A stretch of 55,067 bases of DNA from positions 1 through 55,067 of the IMG/VR virus record IMGVR_UViG_3300046791_000458; one strand, 5' to 3'. The DNA comes from a virus. Positions 22,029 through 30,815 of the stretch are shown one piece after another; the first letter of the stretch is position 1; the number at the start of each line of letters is the position of its first letter. The notes under the pieces were generated by a model, which ran no database searches, was not told the DNA's origin, and worked only from the letters and a program-made list of their open reading frames with translations. Position numbers and translations under genes: made by a program.

Positions 22029-24525
22029 CGTCAGGCTCCTTGTACTGGGTTTTGTTTTGGGTCCAGCCGGCGCCCTGGGCCTTGGGGGCCAGGCCCCTGA
22101 GCCAGGCCGGCGTCTTGTGATCGCCCGGGTCGTTGCCATGGGAAATACCGGCACGGGCGCAAAGCATGCGCGAGAGACGGTTGCGGGGCAGGGGCTTGGC
22201 CTTGACCCGCTCGCTCCATTGGCGGTAAAGGGTTTCAATATCCGAAAGGGTGCAACGCCGGTCGGGGCCGAGGTGGAAGTATTCCTCCAGGAACGGCTCC
22301 AGGCCGTCGTTGCGGGCCTGGGCGTCGCGGATCTTGCCCATCTGCTCGGCGCGGTCCTCCAGCGGCTCGCCCAGGCCGCCCAGGTATTGCTCGCGGGCGC
22401 CGGCCATGGCCCAGTTGAAGATCAGCGGGTCTTCGGCGCGCAGCCGGTCGCGCAGGGTTTGTCCCGCGCGGGCGCCGCCGGGGAACCGGCGCGGGAAGTT
22501 GACCGTGTGCATGCGGTCGAGGAAGGCGCCGTCGTCCTCGTCGAAGTTGGGGATGGTGTTGGTTTCGAGGATCAACTTACCGGTGGGTAAGAAGCTGAAC
22601 GGTTGCTTGGCCTTGAAAACGCCGGTCACCGGCACGTTGCCCTGGGTGAGCAGTTTGAGCATGGACTGGTCGAACCGCTGGCCCTCCGGCGGCTCGCCCG
22701 CGAAGATGGCGCGCGCGCCCTTGCTGCGGGCGATATCGGCGTGGGCGTTGTTCTCGTTTTTGCCGTAGCCCTTGGTCAGGGTGCCGGCGCTGATGGTGAT
22801 GGCGTACTCGCCGAGCACCGCCTGCATGGTGGTGATCAGGGTGCTCTTGCCATTGTTGCCGGTGCCGTAAAAAATAAAGAAGGCCTTCTCCTGCACGCCG
22901 CCGGTCAACAGGTAGCCAAAGATGCGTTGCAGGTAGGCGATCATGCGGTCGATGCGGGTTAGTTCGCTTTCGTCGCTCTCGGGGGTGCCGCCGAACCACT
23001 CAAAGAGCGAGCGCAGGAACAGCACCGGCTCGGGCAGCGCCGGGTCGTAGTTGAAGGGGAAGGCGCGGGTTAACAGGTCGCTGGCGCGGTGCTCGCGCAG
23101 GGCGTCGCTGGCCAGGTCGAAGGTGCCGTTGAGACAGTTGATCAGGTGGGGGTGGCAGTCCAGGACGCCGACGTCGAGGGCCAGCCGCTTGCGGGCCAGG
23201 TCGATCATGCTGGCGATGCCGCCGCGGTTCTGCCGCTGGTCGGCGAATTTCCAGAGGCGTTCGTCCTTGGCCAGGTTGGCCTGCTGTTTGAGCAGGCGCA
23301 TGGTGTCGCGGGCCGGCTCGTAGGCCTCTTCGGTGGTGCCGGCGTGCCAGTGGGTGCCGCTGAAGTAGAGCCAGGGGTCTTCCAGCTTGCGGACGTAGTA
23401 CAGCTTGCCGGCGGCGAACGCCACCAGGCGTTGCGCGTTGCCGCCGTCGTTGCGGTCGTAGCCGGTGAGGTCGGGGCCTTCCACCGGCGGCTCATCTTCG
23501 CCGCCGCCGCCCGGGGGCGGAGCCCCGCGCTTGGGCATCTCGCGGACCTTGGGCTTGGAGGCGGTGGCCGCCGCCGCCGCGGCCTCGGCCAGGGGCGACG
23601 CGCGGCAGATCGCCAGGGCCTCGTCCAGGCTGCCGCCGGCTTCGATGAAATCATAGAGGTCGGCCTTCTCGGCCAGGCCCGGCAGCCGCACCAGGTGGGT
23701 GGCGACGCCGGCGAGCGCCAGCGCGCCGCCGACCACCGCGCCGTGCTTCTCGCCACTGGCGTCGTTGTCGAGCAACAGGAACACCGTTGGCTTTTCGTCG
23801 AACCAGTGCTGGTACTCCGCTTTCCAGTGGCCTTCGCCGTTAGGCAGGCAGGTGGCGGTGACGCTCCAGGCCTCGCGCGCGCGATCCACGGCCTTTTCGC
23901 CGTTGAGGAGCCAGACTTCGCTGGCGCCGGCCAGGGTCTTGGCTTTATAGGGCGGCGCCTGGCGGCCCAGTTTCTTGGGCGCGCTCCAGCCGCCTTTGAC
24001 GGTGAGCGCCACCCAGAGCATGCGCTTTTCGCCGGTGACCTTGTGGCGCACGCGGATCTTGAGGCTCTCGATGGTTTCGTAGATGTAGAGTGCGTAGGCT
24101 TCCCAGCCGGGGCCGCCCGCGTCGGGCAGTTCGTCGAGGTACTTGATGTAGTCGTCGATGCGGCGGGCGAGCGTGCCCAGGCGCCAGTCGTCGCTGGTGA
24201 GAGAGAGTGGCTTGGGGAAGGGAAAACGCCAGGGGGCGATGCTGGGCTTGGCGGTGTCGCCGATGACGTAGCGGACGTGGTCCCAGGCGAGCGGTTTGCT
24301 GAACCCGTAGCGGGCCATGGCGAAGTCGATCATGCTCCAGCCGCGGTCGCCGTTGTGGCACTTGAAGCAGTAGGCGAAGCCGGTGTTGAGGTCCACCGCC
24401 AGGGTGTCGGGGCTGTCGCCGCCATGCACCGGGCAGAGGGCGCGCAACTTCCCCTGCCCGGCGTAGGTGTACTTCTCCAGCTCGTGGGTCCAGAAGCGTT
24501 CGTATTGCTCTGGCGTGAACTGCAT
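22018..24525 (-). CDS. primase-helicase (CHC2 zinc, TOPRIM, SF3/D5 helicase)
   Basis: In the 835-residue replication protein, residues 31-56 carry the primase zinc ligands (CPVHGG and CFKC). A TOPRIM-type core follows at about 205-280 (VWLLNGEKAVD with its acidic residue, then LLLDNDASGEKH and ADLYDFIEAGG). After a Gly/Pro linker, the D5 N-terminal region (about 370-540) precedes the SF3 helicase with Walker A GTGNNGKST at about 554-562, ILETNTIPNF and a C-terminal D5-type domain. It would unwind DNA and lay primers, making the phage independent of the host helicase loader. No phage DNA polymerase is seen, so host polymerase is probably recruited. Confidence 0.9.
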   Translation of the reverse strand: MQFTPEQYERFWTHELEKYTYAGQGKLRALCPVHGGDSPDTLAVDLNTGFAYCFKCHNGDRGWSMIDFAMARYGFSKPLAWDHVRYVIGDTAKPSIAPWRFPFPKPLSLTSDDWRLGTLARRIDDYIKYLDELPDAGGPGWEAYALYIYETIESLKIRVRHKVTGEKRMLWVALTVKGGWSAPKKLGRQAPPYKAKTLAGASEVWLLNGEKAVDRAREAWSVTATCLPNGEGHWKAEYQHWFDEKPTVFLLLDNDASGEKHGAVVGGALALAGVATHLVRLPGLAEKADLYDFIEAGGSLDEALAICRASPLAEAAAAAATASKPKVREMPKRGAPPPGGGGEDEPPVEGPDLTGYDRNDGGNAQRLVAFAAGKLYYVRKLEDPWLYFSGTHWHAGTTEEAYEPARDTMRLLKQQANLAKDERLWKFADQRQNRGGIASMIDLARKRLALDVGVLDCHPHLINCLNGTFDLASDALREHRASDLLTRAFPFNYDPALPEPVLFLRSLFEWFGGTPESDESELTRIDRMIAYLQRIFGYLLTGGVQEKAFFIFYGTGNNGKSTLITTMQAVLGEYAITISAGTLTKGYGKNENNAHADIARSKGARAIFAGEPPEGQRFDQSMLKLLTQGNVPVTGVFKAKQPFSFLPTGKLILETNTIPNFDEDDGAFLDRMHTVNFPRRFPGGARAGQTLRDRLRAEDPLIFNWAMAGAREQYLGGLGEPLEDRAEQMGKIRDAQARNDGLEPFLEEYFHLGPDRRCTLSDIETLYRQWSERVKAKPLPRNRLSRMLCARAGISHGNDPGDHKTPAWLRGLAPKAQGAGWTQNKTQYKEPDDDD

Positions 24526-24528
24526 GGG

Positions 24529-25290
24529 TTAGTTGTCGTCGTCGTCCCGGGAATCTCTCGATTCGTAGTCGGCGTCGATCTCGGTCGCGTGCAGCAGGGC
24601 CTGCATCTGGGCCTGGTAGGGGGCGAGCGCCGCCCGCTCGGCCTCGTTGAAGCGTTGCCCGCCGCCAAAGACTACGCGGGCGAAGTCGATGCCGTCGGCG
24701 TTACTGACGCGCTCCAGGCGCAGGTTGGTGACCAGGCCCCAGTAGGGCATGCGGTAGTCGGTCAGGCGGCGGAAATATTCGCCGGTGCCCTTGAGCGAGG
24801 TGGGCGGGATGGTGACCATCTCCGGCAGAATGTGGTCGGCGCGCAGGAAGAGCAGGCGCCGCACCTGCTTGCAGGCCTGGCCGCGGCCACCTTTGGGGTC
24901 GCTGCCCCATTCGGCCATGGGGCAGCGGCGGCACTCGCCGCCCGGATCGCCGACGCCGTAGAAGCCGTCCTTGCTGGTGCAGTCGGGCGGTCCGGCCTTT
25001 CCCTTGCGCTCGGCAAAGGGCACCTTGTAGTAGACACGGGAGTCGGTCCAGGCGAGCACGATGCCGCTCAGTTCCTTGAAGTTTTCCTCGCCGTCGAGGC
25101 CGGGCACGGCCCAGGTGAGGGCGCCGCCCGAGGGCACCTTGATGCGGTTGAGTTGCATCGGGCTGATGCCGTTCGGTCCGATGTTGCTCTCCAGGACCTG
25201 GCGGATCTCTAGCGCCGTTTCCGGGTTGATGATAGGAAAGCGCGCGGCGAGGGTAGTGATCTCGACGGGCGCGGGCAGATTATCTGGCAT
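24529..25290 (-). CDS. conserved phage replication-region protein with zinc motif and acidic tail
   Basis: The 253-residue product contains CTSKDGFYGVGDPGGECRRCPMAEWGSDPKGG, then QACKQVRRLLFLR, a Cys-rich core conserved in phage and plasmid proteins. PPTSLK and an acidic C-terminus (DADYESRDSRDDDDN) follow. The acidic tail recalls single-strand-binding proteins that recruit partners, and the gene sits directly upstream of the primase-helicase, but a binding role is inferred only. It starts at ATG 25290 with AAGGAG upstream. Confidence 0.65.
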   Translation of the reverse strand: MPDNLPAPVEITTLAARFPIINPETALEIRQVLESNIGPNGISPMQLNRIKVPSGGALTWAVPGLDGEENFKELSGIVLAWTDSRVYYKVPFAERKGKAGPPDCTSKDGFYGVGDPGGECRRCPMAEWGSDPKGGRGQACKQVRRLLFLRADHILPEMVTIPPTSLKGTGEYFRRLTDYRMPYWGLVTNLRLERVSNADGIDFARVVFGGGQRFNEAERAALAPYQAQMQALLHATEIDADYESRDSRDDDDN

Positions 25291-25299
25291 AAGGCTCCT

Positions 25300-25830
25300 T
25301 TATTTCCTTTTGGCCGGCGTGCCCATCAGGGTGACGTCGGTGGTGATGTTGAGGGTGGCGGCCAGCGGGGCGGGCAGCACCGCGCTGACGTCGGGGATTT
25401 CGCCGGAAGTGATGCGGTCGATGTTGTCGCGCTCCAGCTCGCGCACATGGGCGCTGAAGCTGCTGACGTTGAAGGTGTCATGCACGAAGTGGTCGAAGCC
25501 GGTGGCGCGCATGGCGGCGCAGGCCTGCGGTGTCATGTCTTTTTTGGCGCGCGCCCACAACTGGCGCCGGATGAAAAGCGTGGTGTCGCCGATGGTGATC
25601 TTGGGCAGGTCGCGCTGGGAAAAGTAGCCGGCCACCAGCGGCTGCAGGCGGCTCAGTTCGTCGGTGACGTCTTTCAATTCCCGGGTAAGCGAGGCCTTCA
25701 GCTTGATCAACTGTACGGCGCGGGCGAAGGTGGGCCATTCGGGAGAGTCCGTGGGCATCTCGGGAGGCAGTGCAGCCTCCTCCGGCGGAAAATAGAAATC
25801 TTCTTCAGCGAGAAACGGGTCGGGTTGCAT
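25300..25830 (-). CDS. conserved phage hypothetical protein
   Basis: In the 176-residue protein, residues 60-150 (LKDVTDELSRLQPLVAGYF, ITIGDTTLFIRRQLWARAKKD, then TGFDHFVHDTFNVSSFSAHV) match a phage family that often neighbours helicase and recombination genes; no activity is established. The N-terminus is acidic and Pro-rich. It overlaps the end of the helicase gene by 26 bp. Confidence 0.6.
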   Translation of the reverse strand: MQPDPFLAEEDFYFPPEEAALPPEMPTDSPEWPTFARAVQLIKLKASLTRELKDVTDELSRLQPLVAGYFSQRDLPKITIGDTTLFIRRQLWARAKKDMTPQACAAMRATGFDHFVHDTFNVSSFSAHVRELERDNIDRITSGEIPDVSAVLPAPLAATLNITTDVTLMGTPAKRK

Positions 25831-27223
25831 GTGATTTCAACTCCTTCAAAACGCTCTCCACCAGGTCCCATCGGTTTTCGAGCGCCCGCAAAATAACGTC
25901 GTCGATGGTGTCGCGGATGAGCAGGTGGTAATAGGTCACCGGGCGGGTTTGCCCGGCGCGGTGGATGCGGGCGCGAGACTGCACGTAATCGGAAAGTTTG
26001 GAGCCGACCGAGTAGTAGACGGCATAGCGGGCGCGGGTCAGGTCCTGGCCTTCGCTGGCGACGCTGATCTGGGCGGCGAGCACGTTGGCCTGGCCGCTTT
26101 TCCAGATCTCAATGCCGTGTTTGGACTGGCCGCTGACCACGGCGCAGGTGTGGCCGGTGCGTTTGCAGGCGCGCTCGATGGCGGCCAGGTCGGGCAGGAA
26201 GCGGGCGAAGATGACGGTGGGCTCGTCCCGCGGCAGGTCTTCCAGCCAGTCGGCGAGCAGCTCCTCCTTGGCGGTGTCGACGTTGTGGAAGGCGCCGGTG
26301 TCGTCCTTGAGGGTGCCGCCGGTGAGCTGTTGCAGGCGGAGGTAGAGCACCAGCGCGTTGGCCACGGTGATCTCCTCCTCCGGGGCCTCGCCCAGCCAGG
26401 CGATAAACTCGTTCTCCAGCTGGTCGTAGATCCGGCGGCCCTGGCGCGAGAGGTCGGCGTGCAGGGCCTGGTCCATCTCCGGCGGCAGATCGGGCAGGGC
26501 CTCGGCCTTGGTGACCCGGAAGGCGATCTGGTAGAAGCGCCGGTTGAAGTCGGCCTCCTCGCGGAACCCCTTAACCACGCGGTTCTGGAAGCCGCCGAAA
26601 ACGCCGTAGCGGGTCTTGAAGCTCCAGTAGGTGGCGTCGTAGACGCTGGGATCGAGGAAGCGGTACTGCGCCCAGGCATCGAGCAGAGAGTGGGGCAGCG
26701 GCGTGCCGCTCAGGCCCAGGCGGCGCCGGGCGCGCTGCGCCAGGCGGCCCATGTAGCGCGAGATCTTGCCGGCGGGCGCCTTCAGGCGGTGGACCTCGTC
26801 GGCGATGATCAGTGGCCAGGCGGTGTTCAAGGCCCAGCTGGCGAAGGGTTCCAGGCGTACGCTCTCGTAGTTGATGGCCAGGATGCAGACCCGCTGGTTG
26901 ATGCGCGCCTGGGCCACGGCCTGGGCCGCGAGCCTGGCCTTGTCGGCCACGCTGCCGGCGCGCTCGTCGAGGGCGTGGAAGGTATAAGGGAAGCCGGCGT
27001 GTTGTTGTAGCTGATAGCGCCAGACCTCGACCACGCGCATGGGGCAGACGATCAGCACCAGGCGGATGCCCAGGGCCTCAATCAGGTCGATGGCGAGCTT
27101 GGTCTTGCCCGAGCCCATGGCCATGGCCAGCATCACGCCGGGGAGTCCCGCGGCCCAGATTTTTAGAGCAAAAGCCTTCCCCGCCAGCTGGTGTTGCCAG
27201 CTGGTGCGCCGTTCGCCGCTCAT
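25805..27223 (-). CDS. SNF2/SF2-family DNA helicase
   Basis: The 472-residue protein has the full SF2/SNF2 motif set: Walker A AMAMGSGKTKLA at about 35-45, LVLIVCPMRVVEVW (motif Ia), LIIADEVHRLK as the DEAH-type box, LGLSGTPLPHSLLD (motif III), then in the second lobe VIFARFLPDLAAIE, VSGQSKHGI and the arginine-finger motif YVQSRARIHRAGQ. Phage SNF2-like enzymes remodel protein-DNA complexes or translocate on duplex DNA during replication or recombination. It is the first gene of the replication operon; ATG 27223 is used. Confidence 0.85.
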   Translation of the reverse strand: MSGERRTSWQHQLAGKAFALKIWAAGLPGVMLAMAMGSGKTKLAIDLIEALGIRLVLIVCPMRVVEVWRYQLQQHAGFPYTFHALDERAGSVADKARLAAQAVAQARINQRVCILAINYESVRLEPFASWALNTAWPLIIADEVHRLKAPAGKISRYMGRLAQRARRRLGLSGTPLPHSLLDAWAQYRFLDPSVYDATYWSFKTRYGVFGGFQNRVVKGFREEADFNRRFYQIAFRVTKAEALPDLPPEMDQALHADLSRQGRRIYDQLENEFIAWLGEAPEEEITVANALVLYLRLQQLTGGTLKDDTGAFHNVDTAKEELLADWLEDLPRDEPTVIFARFLPDLAAIERACKRTGHTCAVVSGQSKHGIEIWKSGQANVLAAQISVASEGQDLTRARYAVYYSVGSKLSDYVQSRARIHRAGQTRPVTYYHLLIRDTIDDVILRALENRWDLVESVLKELKSHATRPVSR

Positions 27224-27447
27224 TAGACACACGTCTCCCGCATCGCCAGGCGCAGGAGTCTTTCTTAGGATTTAGAGAGCCTTCGTTTCATCGTTGGAAA
27301 CCGGCCTGTCCAGGGCCAGTTACCCAACGCGCAAGCCAATCATATGCCCCCGCCCGCGGCTTGTAAACCACCTTGTAACTGGCTTTGGGCATTCTCGTAC
27401 CACTTACAGCTAACCCTTTTGCCGTGAACAACATGGCAACGATCCAG

Positions 27448-27464
27448 TGGTTACTAAGTAACCA
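27448..27464. promoter_or_regulatory. 17-bp palindrome, probable operator
   Basis: TGGTTACTAAGTAACCA has two perfect 8-base arms around a single A. It is the strongest dyad in the divergent control region. Confidence 0.55.
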
Positions 27465-27609
27465 GAATATTCGGTAACTTCGCAATTATCGTAAACTTAT
27501 GGAAAATCTGGAAAATCTGCATGTTCAGCAAAATCCGAAACATCGTGAAAATCGCAAAGTTTAAGATCAGCTGTAAGTTCTGACAAGCGACCGCGGCCAC
27601 TTACTACAC

Positions 27610-27632
27610 TTGACACGCAGGGTTTGTATAAT
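27610..27632 (+). promoter_or_regulatory. possible late-operon promoter
   Basis: A perfect TATAAT (27627-27632) lies 24 bases before the first late-operon ATG. The nearest TTGACA (27610-27615) is only 11 bases upstream of it, too close for a standard promoter, so the -35 contribution or an activator is uncertain. Confidence 0.4.
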
Positions 27633-27655
27633 GCAAGCACCGACGGCGGGTAGCC

Positions 27656-27808
27656 ATGAACAAACAACGACGCCAGGAAAAGGTCCATACCGTGATGAGC
27701 GAGTTCAAGCGCGGAGCCCTGCACAGCGGCTCCAAGCGCGGACCGCAGGTGAAAAATCGCAAGCAGGCCGTGGCTATCGCCATGAGTGAAGCACGCAAGG
27801 CGAAATAG
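27656..27808 (+). CDS. DUF6496 small basic protein
   Basis: The 50-residue protein matches DUF6496 throughout: KVHTVMSEFKRGALHSGSK, then KRGPQVKNRKQAVAIAMSEA. The family is found in phages and bacteria with unknown function, and is very basic. It is the first gene of the late operon and its TAG overlaps the GTG of the next gene (TAGTG). Confidence 0.8.
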   Translation: MNKQRRQEKVHTVMSEFKRGALHSGSKRGPQVKNRKQAVAIAMSEARKAK

Positions 27809-28485
27809 TGTTTCCAACCTTCGATGTGGCTGAAATTGCGGAGGAAGCTGCCGAGCGCGCCGGTGTGGAGTTCCGCTCTGGCTACATACTCCGCAGTGCG
27901 CGCCGTTCCATCGAGCTGTTGAGTATCGAGTGGGGCAACCGCGGGCTCAACCTCTGGACCGTCGAGCAGGGGACTATCGACCTGCGCGAGGGCATCGAAG
28001 AGTACGACCTGCCCGACGACACCATCGACCTGATTGAGCACAACCTGCGCTACTGGAGCCAGGACACCAACGAGCCAAAGGACTACCCGCTGGCGCGCAT
28101 GTCGATCTCGCAGTACACGGCGATCCCGGCCAAGCTCAGTAGCGGGCGGCCCACCATGATCCACATTAAGCGCCGCATCCACCCGAGCTTTCTGTTGTGG
28201 GCGGTGCCGGACCGCAACAGCTACTACCAGGTGGCCTACTCGCGGCTGCGCCGTATGGCGAGCGTGGGCTCTGGCGGCGCCGGCCAGCCCGAGCTGCCCT
28301 TCCGTTTCGTGCCCGCCATGATCGCGGGCGTGGCCTTGTACCTGGCGCTCAAGAGTACCGACCCGGGGGCGCAACAGCGCGTGCCGATTTTGAAGGCCGC
28401 CTATGAAGAGCAGTTCATGCTGGCGAGCGACGAGGATCGCGACCGCGCCAGTATCCGGTGGGTGCCCTGGAGCTATCGAATCTGA
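27808..28485 (+). CDS. virion adaptor/tail-tube-like protein (podovirus type)
   Basis: The 225-residue protein follows a common environmental-podovirus family: DVAEIAEEAAERAGVEFRSG, RSARRSIELLSIEWGNRG, LNLWTVEQGTIDL, YDLPDDTIDLIEH, then SRLRRM and PFRFVPAMIAGVALYLA. Family members are virion proteins of the connector or tail-tube region, by analogy with T7 gp11 or P22 gp4 roles. The GTG start overlaps the preceding stop. A related protein is encoded at 30815. Confidence 0.7.
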   Translation: MFPTFDVAEIAEEAAERAGVEFRSGYILRSARRSIELLSIEWGNRGLNLWTVEQGTIDLREGIEEYDLPDDTIDLIEHNLRYWSQDTNEPKDYPLARMSISQYTAIPAKLSSGRPTMIHIKRRIHPSFLLWAVPDRNSYYQVAYSRLRRMASVGSGGAGQPELPFRFVPAMIAGVALYLALKSTDPGAQQRVPILKAAYEEQFMLASDEDRDRASIRWVPWSYRI

Positions 28486-28800
28486 ATGCCGAGCGCCGCT
28501 AAATTCGCTACCGGGAAGTACGCTTACCGGATCTGTGATATCTGCGGCGTCTCCAACCACTATCACGAGCTGCGCCCGACTACCGTGCGCGGCAAACCCA
28601 CGGGCCTCCTGGCCTGCCCCATCTGCTGGGATCTGGACCATCCGCAGAATTTTCTGCCCGATGTGGTCCACATGGACGCCGAGGCGCTGATCGACGCGCG
28701 TCCCGAGGACGATTACAGAAGCCGCATCCTGCCGCACTGGCGGCCCTGCGATGCACTGCCGGTGGGCGTGGCCCTCGGCCAGGTGGAGGTATTGACGTGA
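28486..28800 (+). CDS. small zinc-ribbon virion-region protein
   Basis: In the 104-residue protein, residues 17-44 hold CDICGVSNHYHELRPTTVRG, then CPICWDLDHPQNFLPD, the signature of small phage proteins placed among virion genes that bind zinc and carry a W-D-x-x-HPQ-x-F motif. The ATG directly follows the upstream stop. The exact virion role is unknown. Confidence 0.7.
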   Translation: MPSAAKFATGKYAYRICDICGVSNHYHELRPTTVRGKPTGLLACPICWDLDHPQNFLPDVVHMDAEALIDARPEDDYRSRILPHWRPCDALPVGVALGQVEVLT

Positions 28801-30815
28801 GCAAGCGATACATCGCAGTGGGCGCCCACAAGCGCGCGTTCCCCAAGCGGAAATTCAAAGACGGCGGCGCGGCCTCGGGGCGCCCGGATCTGGACATCCT
28901 GGCGAAGCAGGGGCTATCGCCCGAGAAGGCGCCAGGTATGCCGCCGCGGATTCGCGGGGAGCAGGTGCTTGGGTCGCACTCTGACGTGGACTCTGGCGCC
29001 GGTGTTAGCGAGGGCAACACGGTTATGCGCGCGACCGGCGACTCGACTCGTTCGGGCGAAGGCAAGCCGTCGGTGTTGGCGGAAATGGTGAATCGTTCCG
29101 CGGACCGTGTACAGGGTGCGCATGACCAGGCGCGCGCAACTGCTGCGCGAGGCGCCAGGCGGTTTTCCGACGGCGGTGCCTTTGCCGGCGGCGGCTCTAC
29201 CAGCCGCATCGGCGAGTACGGCTTCGATCCGCTCTCTGACGGTATGGCGGAAGGCGAGCCGGGCATGGCGTCTTCCGTTGCCTCTGGAGCCACCGCCCAG
29301 GCTCCTTATGCCAAGCCGATCTCAGTCGGCGGAGCTACCGCGGGTTCTCGCGCGCCTGCCCCGAGTAACGCGCCGGCACCACCCAAGCCATTCGACTGGA
29401 AGGCAGTGGCCACTGCGGCAGGGGAGGCCACGCCTGGTATCGGTACGTTGGCCGGCGTCGGCGGGGCCTTGCTCGGCGCTTATCTGAAAAAGCGCGCGGC
29501 GACCAAGAATGCCGAGCACGAGGCCAAGACGAGAGAGCTTGCCGATCTGCCGATGACGAAGCCGCCCCATGGTGGGTATACGGGCTTGGAAGGGATCAAT
29601 GCTCCTTCTGGCGGCGGTGGCGGCAGCGGTGACGGCGGTAGTAGCGACGGCGGCAGTGACGGCAGCGAGTACGACTCAGACTACGGTATGGGTGTTTTCG
29701 CTGGCGGCGGCGGCGATGATAGCGGCGATTCCGACGAGATATTTCGCCCGTTTGCCAAAGGAGGAGAAGTGGGACCATCGAATTCCGATCCACGGCGCGC
29801 GCGGCCTATGCGGCCTCCGCGGCCTACGACACCCGGCGCGGGTGGGCCGCCCATGGGCATGATGCCGGGTGGTCCGCCTCCGGGCGGCCCGCCGATGGGC
29901 GGCCTGCCTCCTGGTCCGCCTCCGGGCGCTTTGCCGCCGGGTCCGCCTCCAGGCCTGCCCCCTGGAGCGTCGCTTGGCGCTTTGCCGCCCGGAGGTCCGC
30001 CTCCGGGTCCGCCTCCAGGCCTGCCGCCCGGCGGTCCGCCTCCTGGGGCTCCCATGGGCGCCATGCCTCCCGGTCCGATGCCTGGCGGCCCGCCTCCCGG
30101 TCCGCCTCCTGGCCCGCCGCCAGGCCCGCCCCCTGGCCCGCCGCCAGGTCCGCCGCCGGGTCCGCCGCCAGGCCCACCTCCAGGCCCACCTCCAGGCCCG
30201 CCGCCAGGCCCGCCGCCAGCGGCGGCTATGGGTCCGATGGCCGGTCCGCCTCCCGGCGTCGATCCGCGAGTGGCCCAGGCCCTGGCGCAGCGCGCTGCCT
30301 TAGCTGGCGCAGCTCCTCCGGGCATGGCCAAGGGCGGCGCGGTCGCGGTGGACGGTGAAGAGACGCCGCGCGCCAAGACCAGGCCCGACCGGCAGTGGGG
30401 TAACGTCGGCAAGGCCGCCGAGGATCTGCCGCCCGCGGTCGAGAAGAAGAAGAAGGGTGGCGTCATCAAGCGCCGGCCCACTTCCAAAAAGAAGATGGCC
30501 AAGGGCGAGAAGTTGCCGGTGCCCATGGTGACCGACGAGGACATGGGGGCGCCGCCGGTGCGGACCGCCATGGCGGGTCCGCCTTCGCTACCGACGGCGA
30601 TGCCCGCAGGCCCGGCTCCGCCGCCGCCCATGCCGCCGCCGGCTATGGCCAAGGGCGGGGAATGTAAGGCCATGGCCGCCGGGGGTGTGGCTAAACTGCG
30701 ACGCGGGTATCCCAAGACCAATGGCAAGGCCAAGGTCAAAAAGATGGCCAAGGGCGGCGGCGTGCGCGGCTGCGGCGCGGCCACCAAGGGTAAGGGCTTT
30801 AGCGGGATCTACTGA
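28797..30815 (+). CDS. large Pro/Gly-rich repeat protein, virion-associated
   Basis: The 672-residue protein has four parts: a basic N-terminus; Gly/Ser-rich linkers including GGGGGSGDGGSSDGG at about 270; a long PPG/PPPG repeat block (about residues 355-480); and a Lys-rich tail ending KKMAKGGGVRGCGAATKGKG. The last motif (VRG-C/A-G-x-A-x-x-G-K) ends many phage tail-region proteins. The repeat is four residues (P-P-P-G), not the G-x-y collagen triplet. It could act as a flexible or extended internal virion component. The start GTG at 28797 overlaps the previous stop. Confidence 0.65.
   Translation: MSKRYIAVGAHKRAFPKRKFKDGGAASGRPDLDILAKQGLSPEKAPGMPPRIRGEQVLGSHSDVDSGAGVSEGNTVMRATGDSTRSGEGKPSVLAEMVNRSADRVQGAHDQARATAARGARRFSDGGAFAGGGSTSRIGEYGFDPLSDGMAEGEPGMASSVASGATAQAPYAKPISVGGATAGSRAPAPSNAPAPPKPFDWKAVATAAGEATPGIGTLAGVGGALLGAYLKKRAATKNAEHEAKTRELADLPMTKPPHGGYTGLEGINAPSGGGGGSGDGGSSDGGSDGSEYDSDYGMGVFAGGGGDDSGDSDEIFRPFAKGGEVGPSNSDPRRARPMRPPRPTTPGAGGPPMGMMPGGPPPGGPPMGGLPPGPPPGALPPGPPPGLPPGASLGALPPGGPPPGPPPGLPPGGPPPGAPMGAMPPGPMPGGPPPGPPPGPPPGPPPGPPPGPPPGPPPGPPPGPPPGPPPGPPPAAAMGPMAGPPPGVDPRVAQALAQRAALAGAAPPGMAKGGAVAVDGEETPRAKTRPDRQWGNVGKAAEDLPPAVEKKKKGGVIKRRPTSKKKMAKGEKLPVPMVTDEDMGAPPVRTAMAGPPSLPTAMPAGPAPPPPMPPPAMAKGGECKAMAAGGVAKLRRGYPKTNGKAKVKKMAKGGGVRGCGAATKGKGFSGIY
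29872..30231 (+). repeat. 12-bp GC-rich tandem repeats inside the repeat protein
   Basis: Imperfect units of GGTCCGCCTCC/GGCCCGCCGCCA (12 bp, coding P-P-P-G or G-P-P-P) run for about 360 bp. The array is densest from about 30090 to 30215. Such arrays change length readily by slippage. Confidence 0.7.

Larger units (their letters stand above)
27224..27655. promoter_or_regulatory. divergent control region between replication and late operons
   Basis: This AT-richer stretch of 430 bases separates the leftward replication operon from the rightward late operon and contains no gene. It has the palindrome below and several GTTAC/GTAAC words (for example 27319-27323, 27374-27378, 27473-27477). TGGAAAATC is repeated in tandem at 27500-27517. 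The pattern suggests a binding site array for a regulator controlling both operons. Confidence 0.5.

Noticed and set aside
23089-25212. Rightward 707-residue open frame
   Set aside because: It lies antisense to the primase-helicase and the gene at 24529, both with clear motifs; it is a product of GC-rich codon usage.
29872-30231. Collagen-like domain
   Set aside because: The period is four residues (PPPG), not the G-x-y triplet needed for a collagen helix.
29681-30787. Leftward 368-residue Gly-rich open frame opposite the PPPG protein
   Set aside because: It is the antisense of the GC-rich repeat array, has no start signal, and the forward frame has conserved end motifs.
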